From positions 1,860,001 through 1,924,000 of the forward strand of contig CAVUMR010000002.1 of NCBI GenBank assembly GCA_963742715.1: DNA of 64,000 nucleotides. The letters are read 5' to 3'. This stretch comes from CAVUMR01 sp963742715 (GTDB lineage: Bacteria > Actinomycetota > Actinomycetes > Mycobacteriales > Micromonosporaceae). Below the pieces are notes generated by a model that was given only the letters and a program-made list of their open reading frames with translations, ran no database searches and was not told the origin of the DNA. This document shows positions 25,809-34,616 of the stretch, in pieces (the stretch's first letter is position 1; each line of letters starts with the position of its first letter). The position numbers were made by a program, and so were the translations under genes.

Positions 25809-26199
25809 AGGAGTTGTCCCGGGGGCAGGCCGCCGTCGCCGTGTCGGAGACGGTCACCTGCGTCGCGTCGGTGAGGCTGACGGTCATGATCGCGGGGTGG
25901 CCCGGCGTACACCGGCCCCAGACCGTGCCACCACCGGAGGTGAAGAAGCCCCCGACGATGTACGTGTAGGCGCCCGGCGTCCACTGCCCGGCGATCGGCG
26001 CGGTCCCGCCCGTGTAGGCGAGGTCGCACAGGTACGCGCCGGGTCCGGTGTTCTCACAGTCGAAGCTGGTGATGGTCAGCGGGCCGGTGAGGGCGGGCGA
26101 GCCCGCGGCCGGAGCCGCCGCCGCCAGTCCGGCGATCGTGACTACCCCGGAAAACGCGACGGCGACCACTTTGCGACGCCACAGTGCGCCGATGGACAT
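25807..26199 (-). CDS. Small secreted protein of unknown function
   Basis: 130 residues with a clear signal peptide (MSIGALWRRKVVAVAFSGVV, then TIAGLAAAAPAAGSPA) and a mature domain of about 95 residues containing four Cys (CEN, CDL, RCTP, ACP), probably two disulfides. The mature sequence is Gly/Thr-rich and has no family I recognise. AAAGGAG lies 5 bases before ATG 26199. The stop codon abuts the 18-nt tandem array. Confidence 0.65.
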   Translation of the reverse strand: MSIGALWRRKVVAVAFSGVVTIAGLAAAAPAAGSPALTGPLTITSFDCENTGPGAYLCDLAYTGGTAPIAGQWTPGAYTYIVGGFFTSGGGTVWGRCTPGHPAIMTVSLTDATQVTVSDTATAACPRDNS

Positions 26200-26307
26200 G
26201 GACACTCCTTTACCGCTGCACTCCAGTACGGAAGCACGACGGTAATCGAGTGGTAACACAGTGTCCATAGAACTGGTACCGGTGACGCCACGCCCACCTA
26301 GGGAGGG

Positions 26308-26865
26308 CTAGGGCAATTCGGCCCAGGCCGCGGCGAGGAGTTTCCGCGTCTCGGACAGGAGCTGCGGCAGCGTCTTGGTACGGCCGACCACCGGCATGAA
26401 GTTCGTGTCGCCGCCCCACCGCGGTACGACGTGCTGGTGCAGGTGACCCGCGATTCCGGCACCGGCGACCGAGCCGAGGTTCATCCCCACGTTGAAGCCC
26501 TGCGCGCCACTGGTACGACGGATCGCCGCGAGCGCGGTACGCGTGAACGCGCTGAACTCGGCCACCTCGGCGTCGTCCAGCTCGGTGTAGTCGGGCACAT
26601 GCCGGTACGGGCAGACCATCAGGTGACCGGAGTTGTACGGGTACAGGTTGAGCAGCGCGTACACCCGTTCCCCGCGCGCCACCACCAGCCCGTCCGCGTC
26701 CGGCAGCGACGGCACCCGGCAGAACGGGCAGCCGTCCGGCCCGGAGTCCGGGCCGGACGGCTTGTTCTCGCCGAGGATGTACGCCATCCGGTGCGGGGTC
26801 CACAACCGGTCCAGCTCGTCGGTTACCCCGGCACCGTCCTGGTGCGCGATCTGCTCGTCGGTCAC
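26308..26865 (-). CDS. HIT family protein (diadenosine-tetraphosphate phosphorylase/hydrolase-like)
   Basis: 185 residues of the histidine-triad superfamily. The catalytic triad is GHLHQHVVPRW; the upstream CPFCRV pair, YALLNLYPYNSGHLMVCPYRH and FNVGMNLGSVAGAG blocks match the actinobacterial Ap4A phosphorylase-like HIT proteins. It starts 8 bases after the thrS stop, so is probably cotranscribed with it. In many actinomycetes this gene lies close to pgsA; here about 5.5 kb separate them. Confidence 0.88.
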   Translation of the reverse strand: MTDEQIAHQDGAGVTDELDRLWTPHRMAYILGENKPSGPDSGPDGCPFCRVPSLPDADGLVVARGERVYALLNLYPYNSGHLMVCPYRHVPDYTELDDAEVAEFSAFTRTALAAIRRTSGAQGFNVGMNLGSVAGAGIAGHLHQHVVPRWGGDTNFMPVVGRTKTLPQLLSETRKLLAAAWAELP

Positions 26866-26872
26866 CTAGCGG

Positions 26873-28948
26873 TCACCCGTCGGACGACCCGGGCGCACCA
26901 GCCGGCGCGGCTGGCGCGGACGGGCCGGTGTTGACCTGCGACCGGACCACCTCGACCACATGCGCGACCGCCTCGTCCAGCGGCACGTTGTTGCGCTGCG
27001 AACCGTCCCGGTAGCGGAAGGACACGGTGCCGCCCTCGACATCCTCGTCGCCGGCGATCGCCATGAACGGGATCTTCTGCTGCTGGGCGGTACGGATCTT
27101 CTTCTGCATCCGGTCACTCGACCCGTCCACCTCGGCCCGGATCCCCTCGGCCCGCAGCCGCGCGACGAAGGAGTCCAGATACCCGATGTGCTCGTCCCGG
27201 ATCGGGATGCCGACCACCTGTACCGGCGCCAGCCAGGCCGGGAACGCGCCGGCGTAGTGCTCGACCAGTACCCCGATGAACCGCTCGATCGAGCCGAACT
27301 TCGCCGAGTGGATCATCACCGGCTGCTGCCGGGAGCCGTCCGCGGCCTGGTACTCCAGCTCGAATCCCTTCGGCTGGTTGAAGTCGTACTGGATGGTCGA
27401 CATCTGCCAGGTCCGGCCGATCGCGTCGCGCACCTGCACCGAGATCTTCGGGCCGTAGAACGCCGCGCCGCCCGGATCGGCCACCAGCTCCAGCCCGGAC
27501 TCGACCGCCACCTGTTCGAGTACCGCGGTCGCGGCCGCCCACTCCTCGTCCGAGCCGACGAACTTGTCCGGCTTGGAATCGTCCCGGGTGGACAGTTCGA
27601 GATAGAACTCGTTGATCCCGAAGTCCTTGAGGAGCCCGAGTACGAAGTTCAGCAGGTGCCGTACCTCGTCCGCGGCCTGCTCCGGGGTGACGTACGAGTG
27701 CGAGTCGTCCTGGGTCATCCCGCGCACCCGGGTCAGGCCGTGTACGACGCCGGACTTCTCGAACCGGTACACCGACCCGAACTCGAACAGCCGCAGCGGC
27801 AGCTCCCGGTAGGACCGGCCGCGGGAGCGGTAGATCAGGTTGTGCATCGGGCAGTTCATGGCCTTGAGGTAGTAGTTCGCTCCCTCCATGGCCATCGGCG
27901 GGAACATGGTGTCGGCGTAGTACGGCAGGTGCCCGGAGGTCTCGAACAGCCCCTGCTTGGAGATGTGCGGGGTACCGACGTACTCGAAGCCCTCCTCGAT
28001 GTGCCGACGCCGGACGTAGTCCTCCATCTCCCGCTTGAGCACGCCGCCCTTGGGGTGGAACACCGGCAGCCCGGAGCCGAGCTCGTCCGGGAAGCTGTAC
28101 AGGTCGAGTTCCGCGCCGAGCTTGCGGTGGTCGCGCTTGGCGGCCTCCTCGAGCAGGCGCAGGTACTCCTTGAGCGCGTCCCGGGTCGGCCACGCGGTGC
28201 CGTAGATCCGCTGCAGCTGCGGGTTCTTCTCGCTCCCCCGCCAGTACGCGGCGGCGCTGCGCATCACCTTGAACGCCGGAATGGTGCGGGTCAGCGGCAG
28301 GTGCGGGCCACGGCACAGGTCGGTCCAGACCCGGTCGCCGGTCTTCGCGTCGAGGTTGTCGTACATGGTCAGCTCGCCGGCGCCGACCTCCACCCCGGCG
28401 CCCTCGGCCGCGTCCGCGGCAGCGTCACCGGCGGAGCCCTTGAGGTCGATCAGCTCCAGCTTGAACTTCTCGTGCGCGAGCTCCTTGCGGGCGTCGTCGT
28501 CGGCGATCGGGCGGCGGGCGAACCGCTGCCCGGCCTTGACGATCTCCTGCATGCGCTTCTCGATCCGGGCCAGGTCGTCCGGGTGGAACGGCCGCTCGGG
28601 CAGGAAGTCGTAGTAGAAGCCGTTGTCGATCGGCGGCCCGATGCCCAGCAGGGTGCCCGGGAACAGGTCCTGCACGGCCTGGGCCAGCACGTGCGCGGTG
28701 GAGTGCCGCAGCACCGCCAGCCCGTCCGGGCTGCTCATCGGCACCGCCTCGACCTCGGTGTCGACGGCCGGTGCCCAGTCCAGGTCGCGGAGCCGGTCGT
28801 CCGCCGACAGGTCCCGGACCACGACGATCGCGTTGGGGCCGGCCAGTTGGAGCCCGGCGGCACCGATCGCGTCCGCGGCAGTCGTCCCGGCCGGCACAAC
28901 GAGGCGCGGTGGCGCACCGGTGTTGGCGGCGGGACGGAGTACGGACAC
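26873..28948 (-). CDS. thrS: Threonyl-tRNA synthetase
   Basis: Charges tRNA-Thr and edits mis-attached serine. 691 residues: N-terminal TGS-like domain (1-65), editing domain with HSTAHVLAQAV (about 85-95), the catalytic core with DLCRGPHLP, FYGPKISVQVRDA and the motif 2 region RYRELPLRLFEFGSVYR, and a C-terminal anticodon-binding domain ending in an Ala/Pro-rich tail. GAGGAG lies 6 bases before GTG 28948, which excludes the much longer open frame upstream. Leads a short operon with the HIT gene. Confidence 0.95.
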   Translation of the reverse strand: MSVLRPAANTGAPPRLVVPAGTTAADAIGAAGLQLAGPNAIVVVRDLSADDRLRDLDWAPAVDTEVEAVPMSSPDGLAVLRHSTAHVLAQAVQDLFPGTLLGIGPPIDNGFYYDFLPERPFHPDDLARIEKRMQEIVKAGQRFARRPIADDDARKELAHEKFKLELIDLKGSAGDAAADAAEGAGVEVGAGELTMYDNLDAKTGDRVWTDLCRGPHLPLTRTIPAFKVMRSAAAYWRGSEKNPQLQRIYGTAWPTRDALKEYLRLLEEAAKRDHRKLGAELDLYSFPDELGSGLPVFHPKGGVLKREMEDYVRRRHIEEGFEYVGTPHISKQGLFETSGHLPYYADTMFPPMAMEGANYYLKAMNCPMHNLIYRSRGRSYRELPLRLFEFGSVYRFEKSGVVHGLTRVRGMTQDDSHSYVTPEQAADEVRHLLNFVLGLLKDFGINEFYLELSTRDDSKPDKFVGSDEEWAAATAVLEQVAVESGLELVADPGGAAFYGPKISVQVRDAIGRTWQMSTIQYDFNQPKGFELEYQAADGSRQQPVMIHSAKFGSIERFIGVLVEHYAGAFPAWLAPVQVVGIPIRDEHIGYLDSFVARLRAEGIRAEVDGSSDRMQKKIRTAQQQKIPFMAIAGDEDVEGGTVSFRYRDGSQRNNVPLDEAVAHVVEVVRSQVNTGPSAPAAPAGAPGSSDG

Positions 28949-29107
28949 GGCGGTCTCCTCACGATCGGTGGGCCGGCAACCGGCCCGAATGATGATCCGG
29001 AAGTACTCCGGACCCTGCGATGCTATCGACCTCGGGCACCGCCGGTCCGCTGAGTTATCACCCAGCGCCCCGGCGGCCACCACCTGTCCACACCGGAGGT
29101 GTTCCCC

Positions 29108-29563
29108 ATGGCGGTCGGACCGCAGCTCGACGCCGAGGAGGAGCGGCGGCTGGCCGCCGGCCTGTTCAACCGGGTCTGGGAACTGCTCGACCAGGCCGAC
29201 CGCGACGCCGCGGACGACGACGAGCTGATCCACGCGGCGCACGCCAGCCGGTACCACTGGGGTCGGATCGGCACGCCGACCCATCAGGCCCGCGGCGAGT
29301 GGCAGATCTCCCGGATGTACACCGTGCTGGGTCGGTCCGAACCGGCGCTCTACCACGCCGGACGGTGCCTGGACCTGGCCGAGCGACACGGGCTGAGCAC
29401 GTTCGACCAGGGCGCGGCGCACGAGGCGCTGGCCCGGTCGCACCGGCTGGCCGGGGACGCCGAGGCGGCGGACCGGCACCACGCCCGGGGCATGGAGCTG
29501 GCCGCCGCCATCGACGACGCGGAGGACCGCGAGGTGCTGCTGTCCGACCTGGCCACCGCCTGA
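29108..29563 (+). CDS. Hypothetical helical (TPR-like) protein
   Basis: 151-residue cytoplasmic protein, almost entirely helical and rich in Ala, Asp, Arg and Glu. The pattern GRSEPALYHAGRCLDLAERHG, then QGAAHEALARSHRLAGD, resembles two TPR units. GGAGG lies 8 bases before ATG 29108. No enzyme motif is seen. Divergent from thrS, convergent to the VIT/vWA gene. A diverged 16-nt duplication (29576-29607) follows its stop. Confidence 0.6.
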   Translation: MAVGPQLDAEEERRLAAGLFNRVWELLDQADRDAADDDELIHAAHASRYHWGRIGTPTHQARGEWQISRMYTVLGRSEPALYHAGRCLDLAERHGLSTFDQGAAHEALARSHRLAGDAEAADRHHARGMELAAAIDDAEDREVLLSDLATA

Positions 29564-29639
29564 CGGCCGGTCCGGTCGGGCTGGCTCCGGTGGGGCTGGG
29601 CTCCGGTTGGCGTGGCGCTGATAGGGCGGCGGTCCGGCG

Positions 29640-32405
29640 TCAGGTCCGCTTCCAGAAGGTCCGCCGGCCACCGGCGACTCCGTCCCCGCCTTCAGGAGCG
29701 TCGGGGGTACCACCGGGAGCGCCGAACGTCTCGAGCACCTCGACCGCGCGCCGCCACAGCGCGTCGAGTTCGGTACCGGCCGGCGGGTTCGGCTGCTCGC
29801 AGCGGGCCAGTGCGGTGGCCAGCTCGCGCAGCGGTGCGACCGTGGCGTCGTCCAGCCGGCCGGTGAGGTAGCCGACCAGCGCGGCGAGCCGGCTGCCCAG
29901 ATCGGCGAGTTGCGCACGGCGTACCGGCTCGGTACCGGTGGACCCGGCGCGCAGCCGGTGCAGCTCCTCGGCGAGCTGCTCCCGGGCGGAGTCCCGTGCC
30001 GCGTCCGCCTGGTGCGGCCGGTGTACCGGTCCGGGCTGCCGCACCGGTCGCTTTCCCGGACTGAATCCCGGGGACCGCTTCGGCGCCGGCGATACCGCCC
30101 GTGCCGACTCCAGCGGCGGCGATCCCATCGGTGGCGATCCCGGCACGAATGGCAGCGGCCCGTCAGCCGGACCGGCCGACAGCCCGGGGCCGCGACCGGC
30201 GGGAGCGGTGAACGCGGCACGGGACATCCGGACGCCCATCGGTGCCGGCCGCGGTGCCAGCTCCGGCAGCTCCCAGCCGGCCGGCAACTCGACCGGTTGG
30301 GTCACCGTGTGCGGCGTACCGCCCTCGGTCACCACCCGTGCGTCCACCGCGACGAACGCGGTGAACCGGCACAGCACGCCGTACCGCAGGGAGGTGCGCA
30401 CGATCCGCTGCTCGAGCGGTTTCGTCTCCGGCGCGCCTTCCCAGCCGAGCGCGGCGTACCGGTCCTCGAGCTCGCGCAGGTGCGCGCGGGCCCAGACCGG
30501 CGCCAGCGCGGGCGCGTCGGCGTACGTCGCGGCGACCGTGGTACGCCACGGCTGCCCGTCGCCGGTGAGCCCGGTCAACGTGATCGCGCTCAACGCATGA
30601 TCGCCGCTGGTGGCGGTCGTGCTGGCACCGCTGGTGCCGCCGCTCCAGCGGCCGCGGAACGTCAGGGGTACCCCCGGGAACAGGTCCGGGATCCGGGCCG
30701 GAGCGATCGTGTCCGGCACGAGCTCCAGCCCGATGGCCGCGACGCGTACCCCCGTGACCAGCGGCGAGCCGATCCGGGCGTGGATCCGGTCCATCGCCTC
30801 GTCCAGCCGGTCCTCGCTCTCCACCAGCTCACACCGGCCACCGCCGAGCGCGGCGAGCCGACCGAGGAAGCCGGCGTTGACGGCCTGGTCGATGCCGACC
30901 GTGTGTACCCGCAGCTCGCGCAGCGCGCCGCTCAGCTCCGACAGGATCTGGTCCTCGTTGCCGACCTGCCCGTCGGTGACCAGTACCAGCACCCGATCGC
31001 GACCGTCCTGTGTGTCCGGTTGCCCCGCGCTGTCCTTGGCACCAGGTGCTTGCGTTGCTGATGCGCCACCGGCCGCCGCCAGGCCGCCGGCCGCCGCTTG
31101 ACCACCGGCCGCCGCTTGACCACCGGCCGCCGCTTGGCCGGCGGCGCCGAGCAGCGCGGTCGCCTGCGAGAGCGGGCCGAGCAGTTCGGTGCCGCCGCGC
31201 GAGGCGACCCCGGCGAGGTGTTCGACCGCGCGGAACCGGTGCCGGTCGGTCGCATCGACCAGGCCGTCTCCCAGTCCGGCCGGGCGCTCCACCACCGAGT
31301 CGAAGGTGAGCACGGCGAACCGGTCGGCCGCGGTGAGCGTGTCGATGATCCGGGCGGCCGCCCGCCGCGCCGCGGCCATCTTCCAGCCGCCCATGCTTCC
31401 GGACCGGTCCAGCACCAGCACCAGGTCCCGTGGCCGCGGCACGGCCACGTCCAGCGGGGGCAACACGGTCAACTCGAACGTCCCGTCGCCATCCCCGACC
31501 TCCGCGTCGGTCTGGTCGGTGCCGGCGGTGCTGTCGGTGGTGCCGTCGCGCGTGAGTACCAACGCGGTCGCCGCGGCGGCCTTCTCGCCGTACGACAGGC
31601 GCAGGATCACGTCCCGGTTGAGCCGCTCCCCCGGCCGCAGCTCGATCCGGGTACGACCCCCGGTCTCGCCATCGGTCTCGGCGGTCGTGACGTCGTGCAG
31701 GCTCGACGCGACGCCGGCCAGCGGCAGGCCGGCCGGATCCACGTCCACCGTCACGGACAGCCGCACCGGATTCGGGAAGCCGGGCAACAGCACCGGCGGG
31801 GTGATCCGGGACGCGTCCGGGGTCGCGTCGGTGTCCGGCTCCACTCCGGACCCGACCTGCTCGCCGGGGAACGGACTGCCGGGGATGTACCGCGGTGCCA
31901 CGACCAGGGGGAACCGGTACTCCGCCGCGCCGTCCTCGTACGGCATCGGCCCGACCATGGTCAACCGGATCGTCACCCGCTCCCCGGGCAGGATGTTGCC
32001 GACCCGCATGGTGAACACGTCCGGTCGCTCCTCCTCGGCGATCGAGGCGCGCTGACCGGCCGCGATCGCCTGGTCGTACTGCGCCCGCGCCTCCTCCCGC
32101 TCGCGCAGCACCCCGGCCACCTCGTGCCCGTCCGCGGTCATCCGCAGTGCGGTCACCGCGGCTCGCGGCGGCAGCGGGAAGATGTACGTGGCCTCCAGCG
32201 GTACGTCGAACGGGTTGTGAAAGCCCTGGGTCTGCTCGGTACGCGCGAGCAGCCCGGTGATCGTGGCGGCCACGTCGAGCCGGTCCAGCGGCAGGTTGCC
32301 GCGTTCGGTGGACAGCGCGCCGAGCCCCCGATCGTCGTCCGGCGGGGGCGCCTGCACTGCCTGGTCCGGCAGCTGGTCCGGCAGCGGTGCGATGCGGATG
32401 GTCAT
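29640..32405 (-). CDS. VIT domain plus von Willebrand factor A domain protein
   Basis: 921-residue cytoplasmic-looking protein with no signal peptide. The N-terminal VIT domain (about 30-165) has the typical QGFHNPFDVPLEATYIFPLP and REREEARAQYDQAIAAG segments. A vWA domain follows (about 330-540) with a full MIDAS start LVLVLDRSGSMGGWK (DxSxS). The vWA domain is split by an AAAGGQ hexad array (about 425-450). A variable C-terminus rich in Pro/Arg ends with a helical region. VIT-vWA proteins bind partners through metal-dependent adhesion; this one has no known function. Its ATG overlaps the MerR-like gene stop as ATGA, so the two are coupled. Confidence 0.85.
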   Translation of the reverse strand: MTIRIAPLPDQLPDQAVQAPPPDDDRGLGALSTERGNLPLDRLDVAATITGLLARTEQTQGFHNPFDVPLEATYIFPLPPRAAVTALRMTADGHEVAGVLREREEARAQYDQAIAAGQRASIAEEERPDVFTMRVGNILPGERVTIRLTMVGPMPYEDGAAEYRFPLVVAPRYIPGSPFPGEQVGSGVEPDTDATPDASRITPPVLLPGFPNPVRLSVTVDVDPAGLPLAGVASSLHDVTTAETDGETGGRTRIELRPGERLNRDVILRLSYGEKAAAATALVLTRDGTTDSTAGTDQTDAEVGDGDGTFELTVLPPLDVAVPRPRDLVLVLDRSGSMGGWKMAAARRAAARIIDTLTAADRFAVLTFDSVVERPAGLGDGLVDATDRHRFRAVEHLAGVASRGGTELLGPLSQATALLGAAGQAAAGGQAAAGGQAAAGGLAAAGGASATQAPGAKDSAGQPDTQDGRDRVLVLVTDGQVGNEDQILSELSGALRELRVHTVGIDQAVNAGFLGRLAALGGGRCELVESEDRLDEAMDRIHARIGSPLVTGVRVAAIGLELVPDTIAPARIPDLFPGVPLTFRGRWSGGTSGASTTATSGDHALSAITLTGLTGDGQPWRTTVAATYADAPALAPVWARAHLRELEDRYAALGWEGAPETKPLEQRIVRTSLRYGVLCRFTAFVAVDARVVTEGGTPHTVTQPVELPAGWELPELAPRPAPMGVRMSRAAFTAPAGRGPGLSAGPADGPLPFVPGSPPMGSPPLESARAVSPAPKRSPGFSPGKRPVRQPGPVHRPHQADAARDSAREQLAEELHRLRAGSTGTEPVRRAQLADLGSRLAALVGYLTGRLDDATVAPLRELATALARCEQPNPPAGTELDALWRRAVEVLETFGAPGGTPDAPEGGDGVAGGRRTFWKRT
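31083..31136 (-). repeat. 3 x 18-nt tandem repeat inside the vWA domain
   Basis: Three copies of an 18-nt unit (accaccggccgccgcttg on the plus strand, the first with two changes) plus a flanking partial copy encode AAAGGQ hexads in a loop of the vWA domain. Confidence 0.88.
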
Positions 32406-33166
32406 GGCTGTCCCCCTGGTGCGTCGGTGTCACGGTGCGCGCGGGAACCGGCGTCGGCCGGCGAGCTGTCGATGTGCGTGCGGGAATCACTGTCACTGTC
32501 ACGGTTGGCGGTCAGGCCACGCCGGCGCAGTTCGGCGAGCAGCGGTGCGGCGGCGGCGCTGACCGCGGCCACGTCGGCGGCGCTCAGCCCGGGTCCGCAC
32601 GGCAGCAGCACGGTGACGCCGTCCGGCAGGCGAATCGCCGCGCGGACGTCAGCCACGGGGCGCCCCGGCGGCCCGGCCTGGTCCGGCGGCGCTGCCGGCG
32701 CCGGCAGCGCGGCACTGTCGACCGCCGCGGGTGCCGCCGCCGCGGGACGCGCCGCCCAGAACTTGCCGCCCGCTCGTCCGCCCGCTCGTGCAGGGGTGGC
32801 GCCGGCCTTCCGGCCGCTCGCGCGTACACCATCAATGCTGGTCAATGGGGGTATCCGGGCGACGGACCGCAACATCGCGTCGGTCGCGCCGGCCAACTCG
32901 GCCTGGATCTCGGCGAGCGAGCAGCCGTCCGCCTGGCGCCGCTTGATGGCGACCAACTGGAGCAGGTGCCGCTCGGCATACAGCGCCGTCCGGCCGCGCA
33001 TCGCGGCCGGACGGTCAACCAGACCGATCGTCGTGTACCACCGGATCGCCCGGCGGTCAGGCACCTCACGGACCCGACCGCTCACCTGGCCGGGATAGTC
33101 GACCGCCAACGCGGCGGCCACCCGCTCAGTGAGCTGGTCGAGAGTCCACAGGTCCGGTGCTGTCAC
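32402..33166 (-). CDS. MerR-like transcriptional regulator
   Basis: 254 residues. The N-terminal winged-helix DNA-binding part has VSGRVREVPDRRAIRWYTTI, GLVDRPAAMRGRTALYAERH and the effector-linker helix CSLAEIQAELAG. The remainder is an Ala/Pro-rich linker and a short ordered block (IRLPDGVTVLLPCGPGLSAADVAAV), then a low-complexity tail. It starts with GTG 33166; a promoter with a TTGACA -35 element and a palindrome sits immediately upstream, leaving essentially no leader. The stop overlaps the VIT/vWA start. Confidence 0.82.
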   Translation of the reverse strand: MTAPDLWTLDQLTERVAAALAVDYPGQVSGRVREVPDRRAIRWYTTIGLVDRPAAMRGRTALYAERHLLQLVAIKRRQADGCSLAEIQAELAGATDAMLRSVARIPPLTSIDGVRASGRKAGATPARAGGRAGGKFWAARPAAAAPAAVDSAALPAPAAPPDQAGPPGRPVADVRAAIRLPDGVTVLLPCGPGLSAADVAAVSAAAAPLLAELRRRGLTANRDSDSDSRTHIDSSPADAGSRAHRDTDAPGGQP

Positions 33167-33172
33167 ATGGCG

Positions 33173-33201
33173 ATAGTGACACTGTTATCTGACAGTGTCA
33201 A
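33173..33201 (-). promoter_or_regulatory. Promoter/operator of the merR-VIT/vWA operon (probably leaderless)
   Basis: On the minus strand TTGACA (33201-33196) is separated by 17 bases from CACTAT (33178-33173). A perfect 8-bp inverted repeat TGACACTG-N8-CAGTGTCA (33177-33200) fills the promoter, as expected for a MerR-type operator. The GTG start at 33166 is 6 bases past the -10 element, so transcription would begin at or next to the start codon. The element overlaps the 3' end and TAA stop of the upstream MFS gene. Confidence 0.72.
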
Positions 33202-34444
33202 CGGAGACCTTCTCGGCCAGCGCGGCCGGCTCGGCCACCGCGGCCTCCGCGGCCTCCGCCGCCTGTCCCTCGGCCCCCCGGGAGGTCGGCTGCTCCGGCG
33301 CGGACCGCGGCCGGCTCGCCAGTACCCCGGTGAGGGTCGCCGCCCCGGCCACCAGGAACGCCGCTCCCGGACCGGCCGCGTCCGCCACCGTGCCGGCGAG
33401 TACCGCACCGGTGGCGCCACCGACCAGGAACGCGATGGCCATCCAACTGAACGCCTCGGCCGCCCGACCCTGCGGCGCGAGCCGGCCGACCGCGGCCAGC
33501 AGCGCCGCCATCGTCGGCGAGATCGCGAAGCCGCCCACGACCAGCAGCACGCCCAGCACGATCAGCCCGACCGGTACGGCGAGCACCGCGAAACCGGCCG
33601 CGACCACGGCGAGCATCGCCGGCAGCCACCGCTCGGACCGGCCGGCCCACGCGCCCAGGAGCACGCCGCCGAGCGCCGACCCCGCCATCCACACCGAGAC
33701 GAGCAGCCCGGACAGCTTTGCGTCGCCGGCCCGGTCCGCCGCCGCGACCAGGTTGATCTGCACCATGCTCAAGCCGATGACCAGCACGACTCCGGCCACC
33801 AGCGGCTGCCACAGCACCGCGACCAGCCGGACCGTCCCACCCGGTTCGGGTACCGCCCGGCCGGCATGGCGTACCGCCGGCGCGAACGCGAACGCCACCG
33901 AGCCGATCACCCCTAGCGCCGCCGCGCCGACCAGCGCGAGCCGCGGGTTGCCCACCGCGACGAGGCCGGTCACCACCAGCGGGCCGACGATGTACACGAC
34001 CTGCTGCAGCGTGGCGTCCGCGCCGTATACGCCGGCCAGATCCTCGCCGGAGGTGAGGTCGCGCCACAGCGACCGGGCCACCGAGTTGATCGGCGGTGCG
34101 GCCGCCCCGGCGAGCAGGCACAGCGGCAGGAAGCCGGGCGAGCGCACCGGTACCGCGAGCAGCAGCGCGGCGCCGACCACCGTCGACGCGGCGCAGCACA
34201 GCAGCACCGGTGCCCGTCCGATCCGGTCGGCCATCCGGCCGACGAACCACACGGTGGCGCCGCTGCCGACGGTCATCAGCCCGGCCGCAGCTCCGGCCCG
34301 GCCGTACCCGGCGTCGCTGCCGACCACGTACAGCGTCAGCGCGAGCGTCAGCATCGGGGTGCACAGCCGCGCCACCTGCGTGGCGACGAACGGCACCCGC
34401 ACCGGACGGTGCGCCCAGAGACCGCGGTACCTGCGCAAAATCAT
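33185..34444 (-). CDS. MFS transporter (first of two tandem paralogues)
   Basis: 419-residue, about 12-segment permease. It starts MILRRYRGLWAHRPVRVPFV and shares long stretches with the next gene: LPLCLLAGAA-PPINSVARSL, VYGADATLQ, AFAPAVRHAGR-VPEPGG and RSERWLPAMLAVVAAGFAVL. The motif A-like loop is FVGRMADRIGRAP. The frame is open far upstream, but the ATG at 34444 matches the paralogue's N-terminus exactly. An Ala/Glu-rich tail follows the last helix. The exported compound is unknown; the pair and the nearby ArsR-type regulator suggest stress-responsive efflux. Confidence 0.85.
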   Translation of the reverse strand: MILRRYRGLWAHRPVRVPFVATQVARLCTPMLTLALTLYVVGSDAGYGRAGAAAGLMTVGSGATVWFVGRMADRIGRAPVLLCCAASTVVGAALLLAVPVRSPGFLPLCLLAGAAAPPINSVARSLWRDLTSGEDLAGVYGADATLQQVVYIVGPLVVTGLVAVGNPRLALVGAAALGVIGSVAFAFAPAVRHAGRAVPEPGGTVRLVAVLWQPLVAGVVLVIGLSMVQINLVAAADRAGDAKLSGLLVSVWMAGSALGGVLLGAWAGRSERWLPAMLAVVAAGFAVLAVPVGLIVLGVLLVVGGFAISPTMAALLAAVGRLAPQGRAAEAFSWMAIAFLVGGATGAVLAGTVADAAGPGAAFLVAGAATLTGVLASRPRSAPEQPTSRGAEGQAAEAAEAAVAEPAALAEKVSVDTVR

Positions 34445-34520
34445 GCGTGCAGAATCGCCGGAGCGCGGCGGATCCGACGCCCAAAAGTGAGCAGCGCGGC
34501 GGGCTGTTCCGCGGTACCGG

Positions 34521-34616
34521 CAGGCGGTTGCGCGACCGCGTCGGCGGGCGGTTACGCGACCGCGTCGGCAGGCGGTTACGCGACCGCGTCGGCAGGCGGT
34601 CAGGCGACCGCGTCGA
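34521..34616 (-). repeat. 4 x 24-nt tandem repeat spanning the stop codon of the second MFS gene
   Basis: Four 24-nt units tile 34521-34616. The last contains the TGA stop (34600-34602 minus strand) and final codons of the upstream MFS gene; in the two copies nearest to it the equivalent triplet reads TAA. The gene's 3' end has thus been multiplied into its downstream flank. Confidence 0.95.

Noticed and set aside
25729..26256. Plus-strand frame of 175 codons beginning VTS-PS repeats
   Set aside because: It is the translation of the 18-nt array plus the antisense of the small secreted protein; no ribosome site and poor codon character.
26960..29053. 697-codon plus-strand frame opposite thrS
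   Set aside because: Shadow of thrS, which has all synthetase motifs in the correct frame.
28949..30220. Upstream continuation of the thrS frame to a 1115-codon protein
   Set aside because: The extension runs through the divergent TPR-like gene, and GAGGAG with GTG 28948 marks the true start.
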